Program-made: the position numbers and the translations under genes
Source of the DNA: Galbitalea sp036271795
GTDB lineage: Bacteria > Actinomycetota > Actinomycetes > Actinomycetales > Microbacteriaceae
Length of the DNA stretch: 19,941 nt
Assembly (NCBI GenBank): GCA_036271795.1
Contig: DATAZY010000027.1
Coordinates: 1 to 19,941, forward strand
Reading direction: 5' to 3'
The notes under the pieces: model-generated
Seen by the model: the letters and a program-made list of their open reading frames with translations, nothing else
Databases searched by the model: none
What the model was told of the DNA's origin: nothing
Shown: positions 6,456 through 13,106 of the stretch, one piece after another
Position numbering within the stretch: the first letter of the stretch is position 1
Layout: each line of letters opens with the position of its first letter

Positions 6456-7411
6456 GCGCATTCATGATCTCGACCCCGACTTCGATTGAGCAAGCCAGGG
6501 TATTGCTCCTCGCCGCGACCCCGCCGAATGAGAGCTTCACGCAGCTGAGCAACTTCTCGGAAGAGAAGATCGATCGAGCACTCAGACTGAAATTCCGCAG
6601 GCCCGCCTGGGTCTGGTTCGCGACCGACCGTGACGGAGCCGTTCTAGGCGTTGTCGCTGGCTGGGGCGCAGCCGCACGCACGACCGCCGACATCCTCGAC
6701 TTTCTCGACTTGCCTGAGGACCCCGAGATCGCGCATGCCCTGCTCGAACGAGCTGTCGCGGACTCGAGTGAAGCCGGGCGTCACAGCTTCGAGGTCATCC
6801 ACTTCCTACCGTCGGAGTCACACCTCGACGATCCGCCGCTTGCGAACGTCATCGCGACCCTTGCGGCGTCCGGATTTCGGATGCTCGTTCGGCGGCACCG
6901 CTACCGTCTGCCGGTACTGACGACAGACATCACGATCCCGGATACCGCGCTGACTTTTGAGGTCATCACCGGTCCGGACGATCCGAGACTCCTGCAGGTC
7001 ATGCGGGAAATCCTGGTCGGCAGCCTCGATGCGCACGACATCGACGCGCTCTCGAAAGGCGACCTGGATACCGTTGCGGCAGAAACGGTCACCGAGTTTG
7101 TTGGCTACGACCCGGCCGATTCGTTCTTCCTGGCGATCGATCCGGAGGGCGCAGTGGTCGGCCTCGTCGTCGGAGGACTTCGGGGCTCACCGGAGATCGG
7201 CGTCGCCTCCTTCATCGGAGTGTCTCACCTGCACCGCGGGCAAGGTTATGCCGCGCAGCTTCTCGGCTGGATCACGGCCCGAGTCATCGGCGACCACGCA
7301 CAGTTCGTGATCGGCGAAACGGATGACGACAACTTTCCGATGGCGGCTGCGTTTACCAGGGTCGGCTACCCGCACACCGAGTCCAGGATCGACTTTGTGC
7401 GCGAACTGTGA
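6452..7411 (+). CDS. GNAT family N-acetyltransferase, apparently with two GNAT-like halves
   Basis: The product is 319 residues. The C-terminal half (about 165-319) has a recognisable acetyl-CoA-binding motif A, VSHLHRGQGYAAQLL, with the R/Q-x-x-G-x-A loop, followed by an N/F/R-rich strand-helix (ETDDDNFPMAAAFTRVGY) typical of motif B. The N-terminal half (about 1-150) has the GNAT-like strand pattern (WVWFATDRDGAVLGVVAGWG, then a helix and ASGFRMLVRR) but no clear pyrophosphate-binding loop, so it may be a decayed copy. The acceptor substrate cannot be predicted. It overlaps the P-loop gene by 4 nt. A 59-nt gap with a stem-loop and a -10-like box follows, so it looks like the last gene of the nadK-recN unit. 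Confidence 0.88.
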   Translation: MSAFMISTPTSIEQARVLLLAATPPNESFTQLSNFSEEKIDRALRLKFRRPAWVWFATDRDGAVLGVVAGWGAAARTTADILDFLDLPEDPEIAHALLERAVADSSEAGRHSFEVIHFLPSESHLDDPPLANVIATLAASGFRMLVRRHRYRLPVLTTDITIPDTALTFEVITGPDDPRLLQVMREILVGSLDAHDIDALSKGDLDTVAAETVTEFVGYDPADSFFLAIDPEGAVVGLVVGGLRGSPEIGVASFIGVSHLHRGQGYAAQLLGWITARVIGDHAQFVIGETDDDNFPMAAAFTRVGYPHTESRIDFVREL

Positions 7412-7419
7412 CCGCTCGC

Positions 7420-7446
7420 GGCGGGTCGCTCGGAGCGGAAGCCGCC
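7420..7446 (+). terminator. GC-rich two-tier stem-loop between the GNAT gene and pyrG
   Basis: Outer stem ggcgg (7420-7424) pairs with ccgcc (7442-7446), and inner stem cgct (7427-7430) pairs with agcg (7434-7437) around a cgg loop. It sits 8 nt after the GNAT stop and 10 nt before the pyrG -10 box. There is no T run, so a terminator role is uncertain; it could equally be a regulatory or chance structure in GC-rich DNA. Confidence 0.3.
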
Positions 7447-7456
7447 CGTCACGAGA

Positions 7457-7462
7457 TAAGCT
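7457..7462 (+). promoter_or_regulatory. Candidate pyrG promoter -10 box (taagct), leaderless arrangement
   Basis: The hexamer taagct fits the actinobacterial -10 pattern TANNNT. It is followed by 8 nt and then by the GTG at 7471, so the expected transcription start would fall at or next to the start codon. No Shine-Dalgarno sequence precedes this GTG, which supports a leaderless mRNA. No -35 match is evident. Confidence 0.45.
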
Positions 7463-7470
7463 GTAACCCC

Positions 7471-9192
7471 GTGGTGGATAAATCTCAAGCGGCCGTGCAG
7501 AGCATTCAACTTTCGGTGACTAAACACATATTCGTCACAGGGGGAGTGGTTTCTTCCCTCGGTAAGGGCCTCACCGCCGCCTCTCTCGGTAACCTTTTGA
7601 CCGCGCGCGGACTCCGGGTAGTCATGCAGAAGCTGGATCCGTATCTCAACGTCGACCCGGGAACGATGAACCCGTTCCAGCACGGCGAGGTCTTTGTCAC
7701 GGATGACGGTGCGGAGACCGACCTCGATATCGGCCACTACGAACGCTTCCTCGACATCAACCTCAGCCAGGCCGCGAACGTCACGACCGGGCAGATCTAC
7801 TCCGAGGTCATCGCGAAGGAGCGCCGCGGAGAGTACCTCGGCGACACCGTCCAGGTCATCCCGCACATCACCGACGAGATCAAGCGCAGGATGCGGCTGC
7901 AGGCCGCGGGCCCGTTCACAGATTCGAATCCGCAGCCCGACGTCATCATCACCGAGATCGGCGGAACCGTCGGCGACATCGAGAGCCAGCCGTTCATCGA
8001 ATCGGCACGCCAGGTGCGCCACGAACTCGGCCGCAAGAATGTTTTCTTCGTGCACGTCTCGCTGGTCCCATTCATGAACGCGTCGGGGGAGCAGAAGACC
8101 AAGCCGACCCAGCACTCGGTCGCGGCACTGCGATCGATCGGTATCCAGCCGGATGCCCTCGTCCTGCGTTCCGACCGGCCAGTTTCCGAGAGCAATAAGC
8201 GCAAGATCGCGCTCATGTGCGACGTTGATGAGGATGCCGTCGTCAACGCCATCGACGTTCCGAGCATCTACGACATCCCCACCATGCTTCACGACCAGGG
8301 CCTCGACGCCTACATCATCGAACAGCTGGGTCTGCGAGCCGGCGCCGTCAACTGGGATGGCTGGCGCGAGCTCCTGAACGTCGTGCACGACCCGAAGTTC
8401 GAGGTCACGATCGGCGTCGTCGGAAAATACATCGACCTACCGGATGCGTACCTGTCGGTGACGGAAGCCCTCAAGGCCGGTGGTTTCGCGCACCACACGA
8501 AAGTCCACCTGCGCTGGGTTCCTTCTGACGAGTGCGAATCTCCCGAGGTCGCCGCCCGCCTCCTTTCCGATCTCGACGGCATCTGCGTTCCCGGCGGATT
8601 CGGCGTTCGGGGTATCGAGGGCAAGCTCGCCGCGCTTCGATTTGCGAGGGAGAACGGCATCCCGTCTCTCGGCCTCTGCCTGGGACTCCAGTGCATGGTC
8701 ATCGAGTTCGCTCGGGATATCGTCGGTCTGCCCGGCGCATCGTCGACCGAGTTCAATCCCGACACCGAGTACCCCGTGATCGCGACCATGGCGGAACAGG
8801 TCGACATCCTCGCAGCCGGCGACATGGGCCACACCATGCGACTGGGGCTCTACAAAGCGGCTCTTGCGCCGGGTTCTCTCGTCGAGGAACTGTATGACGC
8901 TCCGGTCTCGTCCGAACGTCACCGTCACCGCTACGAGGTCAACAACGCGTACCGCGAGCAGCTCGCCGACGCGGGGCTCGTGTTTTCGGGAATATCGCCC
9001 GACCGCACACTCGTGGAATACGTTGAACTGCCAAGGGACGTGCATCCGTTCTATGTCGGAACGCAGGCCCATCCGGAGCTGCGATCCCGTCCGAATCACG
9101 CGCATCCTCTCTTCAAGGGACTCGTCGCGGCTGCGCTTGAGCGCCAGCAGGCGAGCCGCCTGTTCGAGGTGCCGGAGCCTGCGGATGCCTGA
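7471..9192 (+). CDS. pyrG: CTP synthase (glutamine-hydrolysing)
   Basis: PyrG converts UTP to CTP with ATP and glutamine-derived ammonia, the last step of pyrimidine nucleotide synthesis. The N-terminal synthase domain carries the P-loop in VTGGVVSSLGKGLTAASLG (Lys32 in SLGKG) and conserved blocks KLDPYLNVDPGTMNPFQHGE and ETDLDIGHYERF. A C-terminal class I glutamine amidotransferase domain follows. Its triad is Cys403 in LGLCLGLQCM, with His534 and Glu536 in QAHPEL. The 573 residues fit the family. I chose the GTG at 7471; the neighbouring GTG at 7474 is possible. The frame is open back to 7408 (a GTG overlapping the GNAT stop), which would add 21 residues without family support and would span the hairpin and -10 box. 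The end overlaps the Nudix gene by 8 nt. Confidence 0.96.
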   Translation: MVDKSQAAVQSIQLSVTKHIFVTGGVVSSLGKGLTAASLGNLLTARGLRVVMQKLDPYLNVDPGTMNPFQHGEVFVTDDGAETDLDIGHYERFLDINLSQAANVTTGQIYSEVIAKERRGEYLGDTVQVIPHITDEIKRRMRLQAAGPFTDSNPQPDVIITEIGGTVGDIESQPFIESARQVRHELGRKNVFFVHVSLVPFMNASGEQKTKPTQHSVAALRSIGIQPDALVLRSDRPVSESNKRKIALMCDVDEDAVVNAIDVPSIYDIPTMLHDQGLDAYIIEQLGLRAGAVNWDGWRELLNVVHDPKFEVTIGVVGKYIDLPDAYLSVTEALKAGGFAHHTKVHLRWVPSDECESPEVAARLLSDLDGICVPGGFGVRGIEGKLAALRFARENGIPSLGLCLGLQCMVIEFARDIVGLPGASSTEFNPDTEYPVIATMAEQVDILAAGDMGHTMRLGLYKAALAPGSLVEELYDAPVSSERHRHRYEVNNAYREQLADAGLVFSGISPDRTLVEYVELPRDVHPFYVGTQAHPELRSRPNHAHPLFKGLVAAALERQQASRLFEVPEPADA

Positions 9193-9763
9193 TCCGCGCC
9201 CCGTCGATTCTGTGCTGGTCGACGAGCCGTTTTCGCCGCCGATTGTTTCGACCGAACTGGACTTCGCCGGTCGGGTCTGGGATGTTCGTCGCGATGTGTT
9301 CGAGTACAACGACCACAAACTGACCCGGGACTACGTCGATCATCCGGGTGCGGTTGCCGTTCTCGTGCTGGATGACGAGGGTCGCGCGCTGCTGATCCAG
9401 CAGTACCGGCATCCGATTCGCTCTCGCGACTGGGAGATTCCCGCAGGCCTTCTCGATGTCGAGAATGAGGATCCATTGGCCGCGGCCCAGCGCGAACTCG
9501 CCGAGGAGGTCGACCTCGTCGCGTCCGACTGGTCGGAACTCGTCACCTTCTATTCGTCCCCCGGTGGGAGCAACGAGCTCATCCGGGTGTTTCTCGCGCG
9601 CGAAATTTCGCCGACCGCCGATTCCTTCGATCGCCACGAAGAAGAGGCAGACATCATCGTGCGCTGGGCCCCGCTCGAGGAGATTCGAGCGGGCGTACTA
9701 GCGGGCCGGCTACGCAATTCGATTCTCGCGATCGCGGTGCTGGCCGCCTATGCCAGGGACTGA
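9185..9763 (+). CDS. Nudix hydrolase, probable ADP-ribose pyrophosphatase (Rv1700-like)
   Basis: The product is 192 residues. The Nudix box spans residues 88-111: it begins AGLLDVENED, and its core is RELAEEVDL, with the metal-binding Glu residues in REL-x-EE. There is one extra residue in the first spacer, as in the M. tuberculosis ADP-ribose pyrophosphatase Rv1700, which also sits directly after pyrG. Upstream conserved parts include HPGAVAVLVLDDEGRALLIQ and QYRHP, and SSPGGSNE after the box is typical of ADPRases. The reaction would be ADP-ribose to AMP plus ribose 5-phosphate. The usual Gly near the end of the box is replaced by Asp110. The ATG at 9185 overlaps pyrG by 8 nt; the end overlaps xerD by 14 nt. 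Substrate assignment is by family and context. Confidence 0.92.
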   Translation: MPDPRPVDSVLVDEPFSPPIVSTELDFAGRVWDVRRDVFEYNDHKLTRDYVDHPGAVAVLVLDDEGRALLIQQYRHPIRSRDWEIPAGLLDVENEDPLAAAQRELAEEVDLVASDWSELVTFYSSPGGSNELIRVFLAREISPTADSFDRHEEEADIIVRWAPLEEIRAGVLAGRLRNSILAIAVLAAYARD

Positions 9764-10670
9764 ACGGGGCCTCGAAGAGAGCCTCGAGCGCTATCTCAGG
9801 CATGTGTCGATCGAGCGCGGTCTCGCGGTGAACACGGTCGCCGCCTATCGCCGCGACCTGACGGCGTACCTCGACTTCCTGCTCCTGCGCGGTGTCACCA
9901 CGCCGGACGGAATCGGTGCAGACGATGTCTCCGCCTTCTCGCGCGAGTTGCGCACCCGGGCGGATGCACCGCTGACCGCCTCGTCGACGGCGCGGATGCT
10001 GTCGTCGGTGCGCGGTTTCCACCGCTACCTCCTCGACGAGGAGCAGGTGCCGACGGATGTCGCGGTCGCGACCAAGCCGCCGAAGCTCGCGAGCCGGCTG
10101 CCGAAGGCGATCTCGATCGAGCAGATGGCATCCGTTCTCGATGCGGCTCGCGGCGAGACCCCGCAGGCGCTGCGTGATACCGCCCTGCTCGAACTGCTCT
10201 ATGCGACGGGAGCACGCATCTCTGAGGCCGTCGATCTCAACGTCGATGATGTGATCGACGGCGACGTCGTGCGCCTGTTCGGCAAGGGCGGAAAGCAGCG
10301 AATAGTTCCGCTGGGGAGCTACGCACGCAAGGCCATCGACGCGTACCTGGTGCGGGCCCGTCCGGTCTTTTCGGTGCGAGGAACTGCGACACCGGCGCTG
10401 TTCCTTGGTGCGCGCGGTCAGCGCGTCTCACGCCAGAACGCGTGGCTCATCCTTCGCGCCGTCGCCGAGCGCGCCAATCTCGGGATCGAGATTTCACCGC
10501 ACACGTTTCGGCATTCGTTCGCGACGCACCTGCTCGCGGGCGGCGCAGATGTTCGTGTCGTCCAGGAGCTGCTCGGGCACTCATCCGTCGCGACGACACA
10601 GATCTACACCCTCGTCGCGGCCGACACCCTCCGCGACATGTACACGACCTCGCATCCGCGGGCGCGCTAG
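9750..10670 (+). CDS. xerD: Tyrosine recombinase XerD (chromosome dimer resolution)
   Basis: The 306-residue product has an N-terminal SAM-like core-binding domain (LERYLRHVSIERGLAVNTVA, typical XerC/XerD start) and a C-terminal catalytic domain. The catalytic residues can all be placed: Arg156 (TGARISEAVDL), Lys in LFGKGGKQRIVPL, His251 and Arg254 (HTFRHSFATHLL), His277 (LLGHSS) and nucleophile Tyr286 (TQIYTLV). With XerC it would resolve chromosome dimers at dif. The length and the Nudix-xerD-parA context match M. tuberculosis Rv1700-Rv1701, so this is the housekeeping recombinase and not a phage integrase. The ATG at 9750 lies within the end of the Nudix gene. No dif site was recognised in the window. 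Confidence 0.93.
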   Translation: MPGTERGLEESLERYLRHVSIERGLAVNTVAAYRRDLTAYLDFLLLRGVTTPDGIGADDVSAFSRELRTRADAPLTASSTARMLSSVRGFHRYLLDEEQVPTDVAVATKPPKLASRLPKAISIEQMASVLDAARGETPQALRDTALLELLYATGARISEAVDLNVDDVIDGDVVRLFGKGGKQRIVPLGSYARKAIDAYLVRARPVFSVRGTATPALFLGARGQRVSRQNAWLILRAVAERANLGIEISPHTFRHSFATHLLAGGADVRVVQELLGHSSVATTQIYTLVAADTLRDMYTTSHPRAR

Positions 10671-10698
10671 GACGGCCACACGCCGCTGAGGTCTCGTG

Positions 10699-10713
10699 GG
10701 GCCCGTCGGGCTC
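10699..10713 (+). other. Small GC-rich hairpin between xerD and parA
   Basis: Bases 10699-10704 can pair with 10708-10713 (core gccc/gggc, loop gtc, one G-U pair). The structure lies 28 nt after the xerD stop and just upstream of the parA -10 box. Without a T run it is a weak terminator candidate; it also covers where the -35 region of parA would begin. Confidence 0.25.
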
Positions 10714-10717
10714 AAAG

Positions 10718-10723
10718 TAGACT
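10718..10723 (+). promoter_or_regulatory. Candidate parA promoter -10 box (tagact), leaderless arrangement
   Basis: The hexamer tagact matches TANNNT and is separated by 8 nt from the ATG at 10732, the same spacing as at pyrG. No Shine-Dalgarno sequence is present (the spacer is tgggctcc). It lies in the 61-nt gap that opens the parA-scpA-scpB-rluB-tyrA-cmk run. No -35 match is seen. Confidence 0.45.
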
Positions 10724-10731
10724 TGGGCTCC

Positions 10732-11628
10732 ATGACGACGCCGCAGGATGAATCAGCCGTGCTCACCGGCTTTGATGATCTTGCCCCCGGAACGGTCGGT
10801 CCCACCGGTCGACCACAGACCCAGTTTGCGGAGCCGCCGAAACTCAAGGGCCACGGCCCGGCCAGAATCATCGCCCTGTGTAACCAGAAGGGTGGCGTCG
10901 GAAAGACGACGAGCACGATCAATCTCGGCGCAACACTCGCCGAGTACGGTCGTCGCGTTCTCGCGATCGATTTCGACCCCCAGGGGGCGCTGTCGGCGGG
11001 CCTCGGAGTTCCGACCCACGATGTCACGACGATCTACGACCTACTGCTGGGTACCGTCAAGGACACCGCATCGGTCATCCTGCCCTCGGGTGTTCCAAAT
11101 CTGGATGTGCTGCCGGCCAACATCGACCTGTCCGCCGCGGAGGTCCACCTAGTCAACGAGGTTGCGCGCGAACAGATTCTCGCGCGCGTGCTCCGACCCG
11201 TGCAGAACGACTATGACGTCATCCTGATCGACTGCCAGCCGTCGCTTGGTTTGCTCACCGTGAACGCCCTCACGGCCGCGCACGGCGTCTTGATCCCGCT
11301 CGAGTGCGAGTACTTCGCGCTTCGCGGTGTCGCGCTCCTCATTGAGACGATCGACAAGGTCAGGGATCGGCTCAATCCGGCCATCCGTCTCGACGGCATC
11401 TTCGCGACCATGTACGACGGACGAACGCTGCACACGCGTGAGGTCCTCGAGCGAGTTGTTTCCACCTTCGGCAGCGACGTTCTCGAGACGGTCATTGGTC
11501 GCACCGTGAAGTTCCCCGATGCAAGTGTCGCGGGTGAACCGCTGACGACGTTCGCCCCCGATTCAACAGCCGCGGGGGCCTATCGCCAGCTGGCGCGAGA
11601 GTTGATCTCCCGTGGCGCCGTCGCGTAG
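10732..11628 (+). CDS. ParA/Soj family ATPase linked to scpAB
   Basis: The 298-residue product has a deviant Walker A motif, CNQKGGVGKTTSTINLG (signature lysine 53, P-loop 53-60), then Walker A' DFDPQGALSAGL and Walker B-type strand VILIDCQPSLGLLTVNAL. These define the ParA/MinD class of DNA- or membrane-binding ATPases that form dimer gradients. About 42 residues rich in Pro, Gly and Thr precede the ATPase core and are probably disordered. It matches the position of M. tuberculosis Rv1708, next to scpA and scpB. There is no parB partner nearby, so it is not the main chromosomal ParAB pair; what it positions is not known. The ATG at 10732 follows the -10 box; the frame is open 36 nt further upstream, but that would include the promoter. 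It overlaps scpA by 17 nt. Confidence 0.92.
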   Translation: MTTPQDESAVLTGFDDLAPGTVGPTGRPQTQFAEPPKLKGHGPARIIALCNQKGGVGKTTSTINLGATLAEYGRRVLAIDFDPQGALSAGLGVPTHDVTTIYDLLLGTVKDTASVILPSGVPNLDVLPANIDLSAAEVHLVNEVAREQILARVLRPVQNDYDVILIDCQPSLGLLTVNALTAAHGVLIPLECEYFALRGVALLIETIDKVRDRLNPAIRLDGIFATMYDGRTLHTREVLERVVSTFGSDVLETVIGRTVKFPDASVAGEPLTTFAPDSTAAGAYRQLARELISRGAVA

Positions 11629-12472
11629 CGTCGCCGCCGAGCTGGATGTGACAACTCCCGCCCAGCCCGACGACGCCGTGCTCGAGGAGCCCGTTGGATT
11701 CTCGGTCAGCCTCAGCAACTTCAACGGACCGTTCGATCTTCTGCTCTCCCTGATCTCCAAGCACGAGCTGGATATCACAGAAGTTTCACTCAGCCGTGTG
11801 ACCGACGAGTTCATCTCCTACCTGCGTGGCGTCACGACCGAGGACGAGCTCGACCAGGCCAGCGAGTTCCTGGTCGTCGCCGCAACCCTGCTCGACCTCA
11901 AGGTGGCGGGTCTGCTGCCGCAGGGCGAGCTCGTCGACGCAGAGGATGTCGCCCTCCTGGAAGCGCGCGACCTTTTGTTTGCGCGGCTCCTCCAGTACCG
12001 CGCCTTCAAGGAGGCTGCGCAGTGGTTCTCCGGCCAGCTCGAATCGGAGTCCACGCGGCACTTCCGCTCGGTGCGTCTCGAGGAGAAATATCGCAGGCAG
12101 ACTCCGGAGCTCGTCTGGACGCTCACTGCCGAGGATTTCGCTGCCCTTGCTGCTCTTGCCTTTGCGCCGCGCGAACTGCCGACCGTCGGACTCGATCACC
12201 TGCACGCGCCGCTCGTCAGCATCCGGGAGCAGGCGGCGCATGTTGTTGCTCTGCTTCGGAGGGGCGAGTCGATGACGTTCCGTCAGCTCATCGCCGGTGC
12301 AGACCAGCGCGGCGTGATTATCGCCCGTTTTCTCGCCGTCCTCGAGCTGTATCGCGGCGGTGCGATTTCCTACGACCAGCTGGAACCGCTTGGCGAACTG
12401 ACCCTGCACTGGACGGCGGAGCACTGGACCGACGACAGCCTCGCCAATTTGGGAGCCGATTATGACGCGTGA
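11612..12472 (+). CDS. scpA: Segregation and condensation protein ScpA (kleisin)
   Basis: ScpA is the kleisin that bridges the SMC heads and, with ScpB, completes the condensin ring that organises the chromosome. The 286-residue product carries the family N-terminal signature NFNGPFDLLLSLISKHELDI and ITEVSLSRVTDEFISYL, then LVVAATLLDLKVAGLLP, all typical of the SMC-neck-binding helical part. The C-terminal winged-helix region is seen in MTFRQLIAGADQRGVIIARF and LAVLELYRGGAISYDQ. The GTG at 11612 overlaps parA by 17 nt; an in-frame GTG at 11648 is an alternative and would drop 12 poorly conserved residues. It overlaps scpB by 11 nt, consistent with coupled synthesis of the two partners. Confidence 0.93.
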   Translation: MAPSRSVAAELDVTTPAQPDDAVLEEPVGFSVSLSNFNGPFDLLLSLISKHELDITEVSLSRVTDEFISYLRGVTTEDELDQASEFLVVAATLLDLKVAGLLPQGELVDAEDVALLEARDLLFARLLQYRAFKEAAQWFSGQLESESTRHFRSVRLEEKYRRQTPELVWTLTAEDFAALAALAFAPRELPTVGLDHLHAPLVSIREQAAHVVALLRRGESMTFRQLIAGADQRGVIIARFLAVLELYRGGAISYDQLEPLGELTLHWTAEHWTDDSLANLGADYDA

Positions 12473-13106
12473 GACCGATGCCCCGGAGATCGTCCAGGAC
12501 GAAACAATTGACGGTCGAGTAGTCGACGACGAAGTCGTCCATGTATCGCGGCCGGTGACCGACATCCCACGTGCGCTCGAAGCAATCTTCATGATCGCGG
12601 ACGAGCCGCAGACTCTCGTCTCACTCGCGACCGCGGTTGGTGCGCCCATAGCAGCCGTCCGCCAGGCCATCGAGGCGCTGGTAGAGGACTACGACGGCGA
12701 GGCCGGTGGGCCAGTCCGCGGCTTCGAACTGCGTGAGGTCGGCGGCGGCTGGCGCATCTACGTTCGCGGCGACTTCGACGATGTGGTTCGCGACTTCGTG
12801 CTGACCCAGAACCCGACCAGACTTTCGCAGGCTGCGCTCGAGACTCTCGCTGTCATTGCGTACAAGCAGCCGATTAGCCGGGGATCGATCGCATCCATTC
12901 GTGCCGTCAATGTCGACTCTGTCGTTCGTACGCTTCTCGGCCGCGGCCTCATCACAGAGGCGTACACCGACAGCGAGACCGGGGCCATCCACTACGCGAC
13001 GACCGACCTCATGCTCACCCAACTCGGCATCAACTCGATCGACGAGCTTCCGCATATCTCGCCGTTACTCGCGGACGGTTCCGCCGGGTTCGATGACTTC
13101 CGATAG
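12462..13106 (+). CDS. scpB: Segregation and condensation protein ScpB
   Basis: The 214-residue product is the dimeric winged-helix partner of ScpA in the SMC complex. The first winged helix begins near IPRALEAIFMIADEPQTLVSLA. The second has the well-known signature LETLAVIAYKQPISRGSIAS and then IRAVNVDSVVRTLLGRGLI. The first 30 residues are acidic and not conserved in type, as often seen in actinobacterial ScpB. The ATG at 12462 has gggag 6 nt upstream. It overlaps scpA by 11 nt and the pseudouridine synthase gene by 14 nt. Confidence 0.93.
   Translation: MTRETDAPEIVQDETIDGRVVDDEVVHVSRPVTDIPRALEAIFMIADEPQTLVSLATAVGAPIAAVRQAIEALVEDYDGEAGGPVRGFELREVGGGWRIYVRGDFDDVVRDFVLTQNPTRLSQAALETLAVIAYKQPISRGSIASIRAVNVDSVVRTLLGRGLITEAYTDSETGAIHYATTDLMLTQLGINSIDELPHISPLLADGSAGFDDFR

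Noticed and set aside
7408..7470. Longer pyrG starting at the GTG 7408 that overlaps the GNAT stop
   Set aside because: It would translate through the stem-loop and the -10 box and add residues without family support.
7366..8388. Long minus-strand frame (340 codons) opposite pyrG
   Set aside because: It is a shadow of pyrG; it has no recognisable motif and no initiation signals.
9750..10670. Tyrosine recombinase as sign of an integrated phage or genomic island
   Set aside because: Length, sequence start and the Nudix-xerD-parA context match the housekeeping XerD; no att repeats or phage genes are nearby.
10732..11628. ParA as part of a plasmid partition system
   Set aside because: No ParB, no parS-like repeats, and the scpAB linkage is the chromosomal arrangement.
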